Positions 41,301 to 44,935 of a stretch of DNA of 64,000 bases are shown piece after piece. Within the stretch, counting starts at the first letter, position 1, and each line of letters begins with the position of its first letter. This DNA comes from Acanthosepion lycidas. Lineage: Eukaryota; Mollusca; Cephalopoda; Sepiida; Sepiidae. The position numbers were made by a program, and so were the translations under genes. The stretch spans positions 87,507,139 through 87,571,138 of the forward strand of contig OZ010572.1 of NCBI GenBank assembly GCA_963932145.1, read 5' to 3'. The notes beneath the pieces were generated by a model. It saw only the letters and a program-made list of their open reading frames with translations. It did no database searches and was not told where the DNA came from.

Positions 41301-44022
41301 CCAAAAAGGCAGGTGTTATACCATACCTATGGACAATAATGGCTATGTCCCAATTCCTATAAATACAGTGGTATATACTGTATATTGTCTTCCACTTGGG
41401 ATTCACCTTGATTCACTTCTAGCTCACCACTAGCAGTTGATTACTTACTACACGCTGTTGGCAAATCTTGTATGTTGTTCTTGTTATAAATATTATCATT
41501 CCATTTCCAACCTTCATTTTGGTTATTCTTATTCAGTAACCTTTTCCTAGGTTACAACACTTAGTTAAGTTCAAATTCTTTGGTAGCACTTAGAGAGGGT
41601 GCTCTGATTAACAGTTGCATAATATTGAGGTATTTGTAGTGCCATGTCATACATGAGTAAGTGTCTCTACATGTTTTTCTGGTGGACAACTCTAAAGTCA
41701 CATTATGTCTTAGTTCTCTTTCAATTCTACAATAAATGCCTTGATGCTTCCTGCTTGTTCAAAATCCTCTTCTGTAGTTCCAGTCTTTAAAAACACAGGT
41801 AAACAGTCTGATCCTTCTATTAGCCTTCTACCTCTTTTTAGCAAAGTATTAGAGGTTCTAATCTACACTGAATTAATTTAGCATCTCACCTCACAGGTTC
41901 TTCTTTCAGACAATCAAAATGGCTTTTACTTCTATAAATCAACTGCTGATGTACTAACAATTATTGTTAAAAGAGTCTATCAAGCTTTAAATAAAAATGG
42001 TGAAGCCCAGGCTGTTGCTTTTGATATATCAATGGCATCTGACAGAGTTTAGCATACTGGTCTTCTTCACAAGTTGAAACGTTATGCTATTTCTACACAA
42101 ATTTTTTGAACTGATTCAGTCTTTCTTATCAAATTGTGAAATGAATGTAGTTTTAAATAGCCACTCTTCTAGATATTTTTTGCATTGATGGTGGCTTCCC
42201 CAAGTCTCTATCACTGGATCTACAGTGTTCCTAATTTTCATCAATGACTTTCCTGATCACATCAGTTCTCAATTCTGTATCTATGCTGATGACAACTATT
42301 TACTCCTGTCTGATCAGTTTGACGAGGTCAAATTGGCAGCTGATCTCAAAAATGATCTATATTAAGTTGTTAAATGGGGAAAAGAATGGCTTGTTAATTT
42401 CACTGTCTCTGAACTTGAACTGCTCTCTATTAATCGGCTGCTGAGAGAGCCCTTTCTGCCTTCCATAAGCATGGCTGACATTAACCTATGAGTGACTCAT
42501 TGTACTTTCTCAGATTAATGTTTTATGCTGTCATGAACTGGAAAGATTATATCAAATCAATTTCTAAGCCTGCTTCTAGGAAAGTTGGTTCACCGTGTTT
42601 TGCTAGACAATTGTTCGCACCTAAATCTATCTTGCATATTTATAAGTCTAGCATTTATCCATGATTTGATTTGATGGTTCAGTGCTCCAGCTATATATTT
42701 AGAGAATTTTGATCAAATCCAAAGAAGAATCTGTAATGTCACTGGTCCTGACTTGGTATATCATTTTCCCACCACTGTAATGTAATGACTTTCTAAAAAT
42801 AATTTCATGATAATTGTTCTGATGAATTTTCCTCTATGGTAGCTAGACTCTATGAATTTAAGTGCAGTACTAGATTGGTGGCAAGGTCTCATCATTTTAC
42901 AACTGAAATGGCTAGACGCAACCATAAGTTCTATTTCTTTTATTGCACTTTACACTTGTGGAATTCTCTCCTAGTTTCTTGCTTTTTAGTCAAGTTTGAT
43001 CTTCTAAAATTTAAAAGGAATGTCAAGCATTATTATTTGTCTTAATTCCTGTTCTTTTATTGTTCTCATTCTTTAATAATATTTTTCTTTTTCTTATACA
43101 CTTTCATACACAGTAACCCTCTACATCTTTGTTGTCTTCCTTAAAGGTGAAATTATTTAAAAAAAAAAAAATAAATAAAGTCATAATGGCTGGGATGAAT
43201 GGGTAGCATAATTGTTAACAGAATAGAATAAAATCAACAAACTAAGTCCACAGCTGGAACAACTTGCATTCACTTTATGCTAAATACCCTCAAGAAAGTC
43301 ATGAATCTGTTTCTCCACTTCATAGCTAAACAGTAGGGCATTTGGAGTCAGTAATGTAGTCTATCTTAGGTTTCATACTTGACTTGATACTGAAACTGAA
43401 AAAACATTACTTGGTATGGTTATTGCTTTATAATTCACAAGTAGTTTGCAGGAATAAACAAGTCCTACTATTTTTTTCCATGCCAGAAAGAGTTTAAAAC
43501 AAAGACATCAGATTTTGGCAATGATCATCCTCTTATTAGAATTTACATCAACTTCTTTAAATTAAATGTATAAACAAATCTGAATTTTAAATTATCATTT
43601 TACAAATTTCCACAAACATAAATCAGCAAATAGCACATGTATTTTAGAAAATTTTACATGTAAATTAGTAAATAATTTTTGAATTTATATCTTACATGAA
43701 CTTAAGTGAATTACAAATATCTTCTACATTATCTTAACCAAGAAATTGGAAAACTAAATTTCACCATCTTTGATATTCAATTATCATAAATACTCAAAGA
43801 ATATGTGGTAAATAATAATAACTCAATAAATTTAAAGACTTCAAAAGCCATTTTAATTCTAAAATTTATTCCTTAAAGAAAAAATAAATAAGTAACTTAC
43901 TTGCGGTGAAAATCTCGTTTAATTTGCGATTCTAAAATCCCAAAGATACTGTACCAAGCAAATTGTAAAAGTGTGAGGTACCAACCAAATGGACGAAACC
44001 CATCCAACCGAAAAATGAGTTC
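1114..44022 (-). CDS. SLC35B3: SLC35B3 (PAPST2) gene, middle five exons
   Basis: Five minus-strand exons join in phase into the central part of an SLC35B-family nucleotide-sugar transporter. SLC35B3/PAPST2 is a Golgi multi-pass membrane protein that exchanges the sulfate donor PAPS into the lumen for sulfotransferases. Seen here: a signature ALCADAVIGNVQEK that I recall as near-identical in vertebrate SLC35B3, plus GWYLTLLQFAWYSIFG, IFKSCKLIPVMIGG, GKRYGLLDVTACLSM and VLYSCSIGFVYI, all in the family order. Every junction is GT-AG and exon phases agree with one another. The exons sum to 576 bp, about 192 residues of a protein of roughly 400. The N-terminal exon ending just before ELIF was not found between 44023 and 64000, and the exon beginning near NPVRTYGY in the human protein lies before position 1. 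Introns are about 20, 13, 9.3 and 0.46 kb and packed with repeats. SLC35B2 is the alternative paralogue, but the signature favours B3. Confidence 0.93.
1668..1765 (-). CDS. SLC35B3: SLC35B3 exon, ALCADAVIGNVQEK segment
   Basis: 98 bp between acceptor ATTTTACAG and donor GTGAGT. It encodes IFVIMLALCADAVIGNVQEK followed by VMKQFNCSNIEM. This is the strongest identifying stretch for SLC35B3. It begins in the split Gly codon of the previous exon and ends in phase 0 after ATG. Confidence 0.95.
1766..2450. other. Intron, AT-rich, nothing recognised
   Basis: Between the ALCADAV exon and the mariner relic. I see only AT-rich unique-looking sequence with no coding or structural signal. Confidence 0.4.
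2451..3002 (+). mobile_element. Decayed mariner transposon, shortened
   Basis: The left end TTAGGTTGAGTCATAAGTAA and the right end near 2970-3002 (TTAGTTGGTTAAAATC on the other strand, then TTTTCCATTTT) form imperfect terminal inverted repeats. From about 2625 to 2885 the plus strand still reads mariner transposase C-terminal sequence: HDNAKPHTA, then YSPDLAPIDYYVF (the second catalytic region, normally SPDLAPSDYHLF) and a fragment like LRNFTEKVSKRYQ. The N-terminal two thirds of the transposase are missing. A non-autonomous relic of the mariner family. Confidence 0.8.
3388..3420. repeat. Poly(A) tract
   Basis: An uninterrupted run of about 30 A. No recognisable element body lies immediately upstream, so it cannot be assigned to a LINE or SINE. 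Confidence 0.7.
3905..4513. mobile_element. Foldback MITE with ~50-bp inverted ends
   Basis: The left arm, about 3908-3956 (containing AAATTTCTAGAGACGTGTTA then GTTCTTGGTTCC), is inverted at about 4458-4513 (GGAACCAAGAGC ... TAACACATCTCTAGAAATTT). The arms are about 85% identical. The interior is AT-rich with no coding capacity. The right end abuts the gag fossil at 4512. Superfamily unassigned; a target duplication was not resolved. Confidence 0.65.
4512..4995 (-). mobile_element. Ty3/gypsy gag fossil
   Basis: A minus-strand reading of about 160 residues resembles the N-terminal half of a Ty3/gypsy Gag from molluscan elements: FDVELIPKFDGS, then VTDWIEKAELVCNLCG, LRLTGRAFAVYQQL, FAECRLRPDESVNVF and LKKLAGLFGR. 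No polymerase region or recognised LTR pair accompanies it, so it is a fragment of a larger element. The sequence at 5000-5450, upstream on the element's strand, has more CpG than its surroundings and may be leader or LTR, but this is uncertain. Broken and old. Confidence 0.7.
5000..5450 (-). other. Possible leader/LTR remnant next to gag fossil
   Basis: Moderate GC and several CpG sites contrast with the AT-rich flanks. It lies directly upstream, on the minus strand, of the gag fossil. No second copy occurs in the window, so LTR status cannot be shown. Confidence 0.3.
5623..6728 (-). mobile_element. Decayed Tc1-like transposon
   Basis: The ends carry inverted AAGCCAAAATATT motifs (5630-5642 and, inverted, 6708-6721) flanked by TA. 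On the minus strand 6434-6616 reads a Tc1-type N-terminus, MGKKKDFSAFDKGQIVIAK, then an HTH-like SHSFVVSTNKHLSKGSK (family: CSRSTVVSTYKKWSKEG). Near the other end a degenerate C-terminus ends RFHNILACHC, merging into the inverted repeat as in related elements. The middle, including the DDE region, is poorly preserved. About 1.1 kb, inactive. Confidence 0.75.
6998..7024. repeat. (CA)n microsatellite
   Basis: An array of about 12 CA units followed by a short CATA motif. Confidence 0.85.
7455..7568. repeat. 39-bp tandem repeat, about 2.9 copies
   Basis: Units beginning ATGCCTTACATTTCC recur at 7455, 7494 and 7533. The copies are essentially identical, so the array is recent. Confidence 0.9.
7569..10185. 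other. Intron, mostly unrecognised
   Basis: Contains a run of about 42 A (8389-8427), a pyrimidine-rich tract (9240-9420) and a (TA)n run (10043-10068). A short segment at 8040-8110 (TTCCCAAGGGTATTTACACA) matches the SINE-like repeat at 30545-30610. An open frame at 8729-9067 (-) has no recognised homology. No gene is seen. Confidence 0.45.
10186..10500 (-). mobile_element. Jockey-like LINE, 5'-truncated 3' end
   Basis: The minus strand reads the C-terminal domain of the LINE family also found at 36.0-38.0, 41.8-43.2 and 62.1-62.7 kb: AQLQSLSHHCMIASLCLFYK, then DELFAMVPRLFEFKHSTRL. The plus-strand poly(T) at 10187-10202 is the element's poly(A) tail. Just inside the tail, CCACTAAGACACAAGG is shared with the 24.6-kb copy. 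About 0.3 kb remains, typical of 5' truncation during target-primed insertion. Confidence 0.8.
10501..11036. other. Intron, nothing recognised
   Basis: AT-rich. The piece CCATCCAAGGCTAGAGA near 10530 resembles the SINE-like repeat core at 30490. No gene is seen. Confidence 0.4.
11037..11144 (-). CDS. SLC35B3: SLC35B3 exon, GKRYGLLDVTACL segment
   Basis: 108 bp between acceptor CTTATTTCAG and donor GTTAGT (a slightly weak donor). It encodes KRYGLLDVTACLSMCLGLAI followed by FTIADSTVSPNFDTY, with split Gly codons at both ends. The human counterpart reads GKRYNVADVSAAICMSLGLI and FTLADSTTAPNF from memory, so this exon is clearly homologous. A run of G and a GT repeat lie just downstream in the intron (11000-11018). 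Confidence 0.93.
11344..11370. repeat. (TG)n microsatellite
   Basis: About 13 uninterrupted TG units in the intron. Confidence 0.9.
11775..11840. repeat. (TA)n microsatellite
   Basis: About 32 TA units; the longest uninterrupted TA array in this part of the window. It lies about 170 bases before the PLE 3' fragment. Confidence 0.9.
12010..12790 (+). mobile_element. Penelope-like element 3' end with GIY-YIG region
   Basis: An open frame of 192 codons (12019-12597) matches the C-terminal third of a PLE. FGPCLCPIYLKLSWLGR follows the reverse transcriptase in this family. Then YVTSSFSAAKLCVYC and a LQRSSVIHQFKCQREADYVE region correspond to the start of the GIY-YIG endonuclease (family form: CxCxxxYIGRT). 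The end is HRLTLFRQKENFL, like family endings. The same order occurs in the longer copy at 51.8-54.2 kb. The GIY-YIG signature is degenerate (YVE where YIG is usual). The reverse transcriptase is absent, so this is a 5'-truncated insertion. A hammerhead-like remnant follows at 12744-12765. Confidence 0.8.
12744..12768 (+). ncRNA. Degenerate hammerhead-like motif at PLE 3' end
   Basis: CTGAAGA (12744-12750) and GAAA (12761-12764) flank ten bases in the order of hammerhead core boxes CUGANGA and GAAA. Stem II is poorly formed and the cleavage region AAUAUU is not canonical. Published work describes hammerhead ribozymes in PLE termini, so this is probably a decayed or diverged copy. Confidence 0.35.
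12813..12860. repeat. (TA)n microsatellite
   Basis: Two adjoining TA runs directly downstream of the PLE 3' end. Confidence 0.85.
12861..14290. other. Intron, mostly unrecognised
   Basis: (TA)n arrays occur at 13638-13668 and 14153-14193. A minus-strand frame (13348-13557) with WPNEGVVHTLLLLVFQCLDL and FMITVIPAKFDHVVL sits in moderately GC-rich sequence. It may be a repeat relic, but I cannot name a family. Confidence 0.35.
14560..16715 (+). mobile_element. Penelope-like element, long but broken copy (lineage A)
   Basis: Recognisable PLE protein runs across the segment in order. An N-terminal Lys-rich region (14600-14810) is followed by KPPKLNITKLERLAISSLQR and NIIILPVDKGNATVVMDKSD (about 14960-15090), a strong PLE signature. 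Next come LPHIYGLPKIHKDG-like sequence near 15250, LVSLDMVSFFTKVPMEEVL (near 15455) and AMGLPLSPPMANIYLEYFEE (near 15650). The catalytic box reads LRYVNDAFILW (near 15755), where YVDD is usual. SVYHKPTFTGQ and the thumb region follow. The C-terminal GIY-YIG domain begins CVYTILCSCRKKYKGETGQ (16304-16360) and continues to HIWREK. The length is nearly that of a full PLE. The coding region is spread over all three frames, so the copy is inactive, with perhaps ten breaks. Confidence 0.88.
16716..17035 (+). mobile_element. 3' unit of PLE lineage A: tRNA-like segment plus tail
   Basis: This directly follows the GIY-YIG domain and is shared over about 300 bp with the composite at 59819-60215. The order is a tRNA-like segment (GGATAAAGGTGTTGGTTAAA with B-box-like GCAAGTTCAATACC at 16782-16795), a body with AACAGTCAACCCCAG and AAAGGGTTCAGTTTGA, a GAAACGTTGTG motif at 16926, then a tail through GATGAGGACAATAGTCC to TCATCTCAGAAATATAGAC. 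The hammerhead 5' core present in the other copy is shortened here. Confidence 0.75.
16722..16806 (+). ncRNA. tRNA-like (SINE head-like) segment in PLE 3' unit
   Basis: TGGATAAAGG-TGTTGG resembles a tRNA A-box region and GCAAGTTCAATACCTGG a B box (consensus GGTTCGANTCC). It is a relic, not a functional tRNA: acceptor and anticodon stems do not pair cleanly. The copy at 60147-60066 (minus) is fuller and keeps CACAGTGGATAAAGG. Confidence 0.5.
17036..18210. other. Intron; SINE-like fragment and (CA)n, no gene
   Basis: 17235-17345 matches 30365-30475 (GTTAAGT-AAGTGCCAT, CAATTCATGACCAATTAG, TTTTCCCGTAGTAGGTTGC). A (CA)n run lies at 18003-18025. The frame at 17476-17679 has no recognised homology. 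Confidence 0.5.
18211..18529. mobile_element. Mariner-type MITE, TTAGGTTGGTGCAAAAATAA ends
   Basis: 319 bp, bounded by TTAGGTTGGTGCAAAAATAA and its inverse ATTATTTTTGCACCAACCTAA, with TA on both sides. The ends are of the mariner type also seen in MADE1-like MITEs. The interior includes a GC-rich block (ATCATGGCGGCCGC) and inverted ACGTCA motifs near the right end. The open frames inside it are chance. Well preserved, so fairly recent. It shares its ends with the palindrome at 39635-39709. Confidence 0.88.
19055..19311 (-). repeat. 3' LTR of the gypsy element
   Basis: 257 bp, the partner of 23018-23278 at about 96-97% identity, with the same 37-bp duplicated block. It is preceded on the element strand by the purine-rich AGTGGAGGAGAA, a polypurine tract. 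Confidence 0.93.
22997..23017 (-). promoter_or_regulatory. Primer-binding region of the gypsy element
   Basis: Only 21 bases separate the 5' LTR from the first Gag ATG. They do not begin with TGG, as tRNA-primed sites usually do. Instead the central TTTACTGAACTTAATTC is perfectly complementary to a 17-base stretch of the adjacent LTR (23106-23122), as in self-primed elements of the Tf1 type. Confidence 0.6.
23018..23278 (-). repeat. 5' LTR of the gypsy element
   Basis: 261 bp, starting TGTTAT... on the minus strand where the plus strand reads ATATAGCA at 23271-23278, and ending CGTAACA. It contains a duplicated block of about 37 bp (TTGTTACGTAGTA...GAAGAAAGC) at its downstream end. Positions 23106-23122 are complementary to the primer-binding region just inside this LTR. 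Confidence 0.93.
23544..24061. other. Intron, nothing recognised
   Basis: AT-rich sequence between the nested element and the LSNSSMG exon. A stretch near 23690-23880 (AAGATCTCAGTCTGATC ... TATGGGATACAAG) might be an old transposon but matches nothing I can name. Confidence 0.35.
24062..24216 (-). CDS. SLC35B3: SLC35B3 exon, LSNSSMGYLNFPTQ segment
   Basis: 155 bp between acceptor CTTTTGTAG and donor GTAAATTT. It encodes APLSTYAILAFLSVATIG, then LSNSSMGYLNFPTQQIFK, then SCKLIPVMIGGILIQ. The LSN-S-LGYLNYPTQ and KxxKLIPVM motifs are hallmark SLC35B positions that line the transport pathway. It starts in phase 2 (last base of a Lys codon) and ends with the first base of a Gly codon, matching the neighbours exactly. 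Confidence 0.94.
24217..24605. other. Intron next to the LSNSSMG exon
   Basis: The pyrimidine tract for the acceptor lies immediately at 24217-24230 on the minus strand. Nothing else is seen. Confidence 0.4.
24606..25205 (-). mobile_element. Jockey-like LINE, 5'-truncated 3' end
   Basis: The plus strand begins with a T-rich tail (24612-24642) followed by AGTAAAGCCACTAAGACACA, which recurs just inside the 10.2-kb copy. The minus strand then reads decayed reverse-transcriptase C-terminus: HSPTIIRLPFCVFSINTF corresponds in another frame to the SHHxxVASLCLFYKY region, and CLEYCCHIWAWCP-like sequence lies near 25150. A 0.6-kb piece of the same family as 36.0-38.0 kb. Confidence 0.75.
25206..27170. 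other. Intron, no gene recognised
   Basis: AT-rich, with a (TA)n array at 26822-26850, a GA-rich patch at 26140-26190 and a run of C at 26656-26664. 26395-26570 and 25700-25790 are slightly less AT-rich but carry no coding signal. Confidence 0.4.
27175..27410 (-). mobile_element. Possible LINE C-terminal fragment
   Basis: The minus frame contains QQQQLKWISHVPQRENNGMF, which resembles the LKWxGHVxRMxNNRxP motif at the C-terminus of many non-LTR reverse transcriptases, followed by a SLEGTPYQN tail (family SRGRPxxxW). It is short and degenerate. Confidence 0.35.
27411..28945. other. Intron, no gene recognised
   Basis: A (TA)n array at 28014-28041. GC is a little higher at 28690-28890 (GTAACGGCTCC, CCAATAGATGGGCCAATGAC), without coding signal. 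Confidence 0.4.
28946..29283. mobile_element. Foldback MITE related to the 47.6-55.1 kb element
   Basis: The left arm, about 28960-29020 (AAATATGGTTTCTTTGCTAC, AGTAATAACCATG), is inverted at about 29138-29190 (TGGTTATTACTGTGTAGCGA, AGAAACTATATTTTAGATC). The centre forms a GTTTCACCTAC...GATGAAAC hairpin. The right end (TTGAGCACTGTTTTGTAAAA to ATCTTACTGTT) matches 55037-55102, so both belong to one family. It ends at a (TA)n array (29284-29320). Confidence 0.65.
29360..29880 (-). mobile_element. RTE-like LINE, C-terminal fragment
   Basis: The minus strand reads the end of a non-LTR reverse transcriptase: CELQIGNVKIKQVQKFNNL near 29800, then VRNEEVLRKMETKN and LRLWRTMIAHILKGYST (29419-29560). 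The order matches the family pattern IGNVKIEQVxKFNYLGS ... SNEEVLRRMGTKR ... LWRAMIANVLKGH, which I associate with RTE-type elements. Broken in several places and 5'-truncated. Confidence 0.7.
29970..30365 (-). mobile_element. Jockey-like LINE fragment, second subfamily
   Basis: The minus strand reads YLGVELPFFLALTEFKRIYE, then SHRCNVANLLLLYHWFHKKC, followed by a decayed C-terminal part (MGEPFAFHSYS). SHRxNVAxLxLFYRYxxxxC is the conserved thumb region of this LINE group. It differs from the family at 36-38 kb, so it is probably another subfamily. Confidence 0.6.
30365..30660. repeat. SINE-like interspersed repeat
   Basis: Blocks of this ~300-bp segment recur at 17235-17345 (its first 110 bp), 8040-8110 (TTCCCAAGGGTATTTGCACA region) and 55450-55500 (GTTGCCAACCAAGGCTA, CTGTCCTGCTATTTAAC). 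Recurrence at unlinked sites with no coding capacity suggests a SINE or a LINE 3' tail. No convincing A/B boxes are seen on either strand. Confidence 0.6.
30661..33400. other. Intron, no gene recognised; low-complexity blocks
   Basis: A (TTA)n array at 31594-31645, (TTG)n at 32280-32302, and a strongly purine-rich A/G tract at about 32540-32960. That tract produces a false Phe-rich frame on the minus strand. Nothing else is recognised. Confidence 0.5.
33404..34660 (+). mobile_element. Probable solo or partial LTR of a retroelement fossil
   Basis: A 1.2-kb block much richer in GC and CpG than its surroundings. It starts TGTAACAGAGAG. It carries a TATA box, TATATAAGCGG (33891), about 30 bases before a plausible initiation region. 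About 34532 it reads TTCACA followed by TGGCGAATAGTGG (34536-34548), like an LTR end and primer-binding site. No second LTR or polymerase genes occur nearby, so it would be a solo LTR with some leader, or a truncated copy. The alternative is a host promoter and first exon on the plus strand. Confidence 0.45.
34985..35390. other. Unexplained GC-rich island
   Basis: About 45-50% GC against roughly 30% around it, with CACAATAACCACATAACC short repeats and GGTGTGGCCTCAGGCAGC. No open frame of note and no partner in the window. It could be a repeat end or LTR of an unrecognised element; it lies between the possible LTR and a PLE fragment. Confidence 0.3.
35395..35965 (+). mobile_element. PLE-type reverse transcriptase fragment (lineage C)
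   Basis: The plus strand reads the palm of a Penelope-type reverse transcriptase: NLDIKSLYINISVTKCLNLL (near 35420), FGLPMGSPQSGVLAFIFLEF (near 35575-35635), the catalytic box YFQFIDGTLLIYS (family YFRYIDDILLIY), then NNTLPCLDMLL and ILVNFYSYHNKTKS (35785-35905). The DD pair reads DG, so it would not be active. A short 5'- and 3'-truncated piece. This lineage probably also supplied the GIY-YIG piece at 51.2-51.8 kb. Confidence 0.75.
36035..38035 (-). mobile_element. Jockey-like LINE, 2-kb 5'-truncated copy
   Basis: The longest copy of the family here. On the minus strand it starts within the linker after the endonuclease (LGSSDHAVVSVNICHDTPTN near 37990), then AWFS-type linker, VKAGINAFIPARKYQVKPC (about 37830-37770), the RT N-terminus LNPYKANGNDGIPAVVLKKC (37330-37270), FKNSGKTSDPSNY, SDKQYGFCFAW, the region near VSQGSILGPTLFLIFINDLP (36790-36720), and the thumb CDVVSLCLFYKYFHGNCSVE (near 36450). 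The family's endonuclease is otherwise missing. Several frame changes; inactive. The 3' end is near 36040. Confidence 0.88.
38040..39415. other. Intron, no gene recognised
   Basis: 38150-38280 is C/T-rich and loosely resembles 380-460 (CTCAGTATGTGCCCTAGA versus CTCATTATGTGCTCTAGC), perhaps an old LINE tail. The remainder is AT-rich. Confidence 0.4.
39421..41541 (+). mobile_element. Short Ty3/gypsy fossil with two LTRs
   Basis: The terminal repeats at about 39421-39634 and 41314-41541 share CCTATGGACAATAATGGCTA through TTCATTTTGGTTATTCTTA and are about 92-93% identical. Between them is reverse transcriptase sequence of the K02A2.6-like gypsy type (about 39780-40210: VEYSDWVSPTVYIKK, IFSKIDLSDTYLQIQV, LYKFNCLPFSINVVPAIFQQ) and integrase (about 40230-41000: CKGCALATK, DRPWSQLHIDFAGPLNG, IDSFSKWPE, SIVSDNSTQFTSKEFEEF). 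The element is much shorter than the usual 4-5 kb, non-autonomous and broken. LTR divergence suggests it is older than the 19-23 kb element. A palindromic MITE sits at the inner edge of its 5' LTR. Confidence 0.88.
39635..39710. mobile_element. Near-perfect palindromic mariner MITE
   Basis: Two arms of about 31-34 bases (from GTTGGTGCAAAAATAATGTC to TCTCACATA, and the inverse TATGTGAGAAAACGACAT to CCAACCTAA) surround a 6-base loop TGTTAC at 39669-39674. The ends are those of the 18211-18529 MITE, so it is a minimal relative consisting almost only of inverted repeat. Confidence 0.85.
41760..43185 (+). mobile_element. Jockey-like LINE, plus-strand copy
   Basis: Same family as 36.0-38.0 kb but opposite orientation. 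The plus strand reads LLPLFSKVLEVLIYTELI-like sequence (41820-41880), STADVLTIIVKRVYQALNKN (near 41940), EAQAVAFDISMASDRV (the first RT catalytic box, AVALDISKAFDRVW, near 42010), IYADDNYLLLSDQ (the ADD box, near 42277), WGKEWLVNFTVSELELLSIN, then FHDNCSDEFSSMVARLYEFK (42805-42860) and HLWNSLLVSCF. It ends in an A-rich tail at 43157-43185. Several stops and frame changes; inactive. Confidence 0.85.
43186..43900. other. SLC35B3 intron, no feature seen
   Basis: AT-rich sequence leading up to the donor of the ELIFR exon; nothing recognised. Confidence 0.4.
43901..44022 (-). CDS. SLC35B3: SLC35B3 exon, ELIFRLDGF segment
   Basis: 122 bp. Acceptor TTTTTTCCCCAG precedes GAA CTC ATT; donor GTAAGT follows CGCAA. 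It encodes ELIFRLDGFRPFGWYLTLLQ onward through FAWYSIFGILESQIKRDFHR. The ELIF start in phase 0 agrees with the family position just after the first transmembrane helix (human YGYLQ-ELIF). The last two bases start a Lys codon completed in the next exon. It contains one predicted membrane helix (WYLTLLQFAWYSIFGIL). Confidence 0.93.
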
Positions 44023-44935
44023 CTGGGGAAAAAAATATATAAATAAATTTTCATAGAAAAGAAAAAGAACCGTTGTTTTTATAAAAAAAAAAACAAAAAA
44101 CAAAAAAAAAAACAAAAGAACTAAGGATTTAAAACAAAAACAATTTCAAAATACAACCGTTTCCTTTTATCAGAAGTTTTTAAACAAAAGATTTGATTTC
44201 CAACTTTTAAGACAAGAAATGACATTAAATAATTACTGGGGAACAAATTTTAATTTTTTGTCTATTGAATTAGATTTGACAGTTCTATGTAATTTGTGTT
44301 TGCTGAGCATGAATTTGTACTCATTTTTGCCCTAATCAGGTCCTGATTTTTCTCAACACCTCTCCTCTTTTGTTGTATTCATAAAAAGTTTTTTCATCAA
44401 TACTCGCTAAGTCTTTTTGCAGACACATCATGCAACTAGGTTCTTATATAGGTATTTGTACTTATTGTTATGGTATTATGTTATTGTTGTATTATGTATA
44501 CTTTTATATGTAAAACCCTAAAAGATATTTTTAATTTTGTCATTTTAACCCATTTTAATATTAGTAAATTAAGCTAAAATATTGTTGAATTTTCTCGAGC
44601 GTTCCTGTTTTCTGTAGAATATTCTAGAGGGACAACTAAAATATATAAAAGCAACTCATTTCCATAGTTAATCATCCAATTCAATTATGTTTGGGCATTA
44701 ATATAATTTTGAATTAGCATATGATTTAATAATTTTGTCATCATGATTTAATAGTTGATTTTATTAGATATAATTTATATTGTACCAACTCATCTAGGTT
44801 TCTAATTTAGTTTCATAGATTGTAAGCACTATTTCATAAGTTCCTATTTTTTAAAAAATTTTGTGTTTATATTTCAGATTTTCATAAATTTATATGAATT
44901 AATACCTTTACAAATTGGCAGAACAATTAAGTAAT
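44023..44935. other. Upstream of ELIFR exon, no N-terminal exon seen
   Basis: The first bases (44023-44040) form the polypyrimidine acceptor tract on the minus strand. I searched for a sequence encoding the family's YGYLQ end followed by a donor and found none here or up to 64000. Confidence 0.45.
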
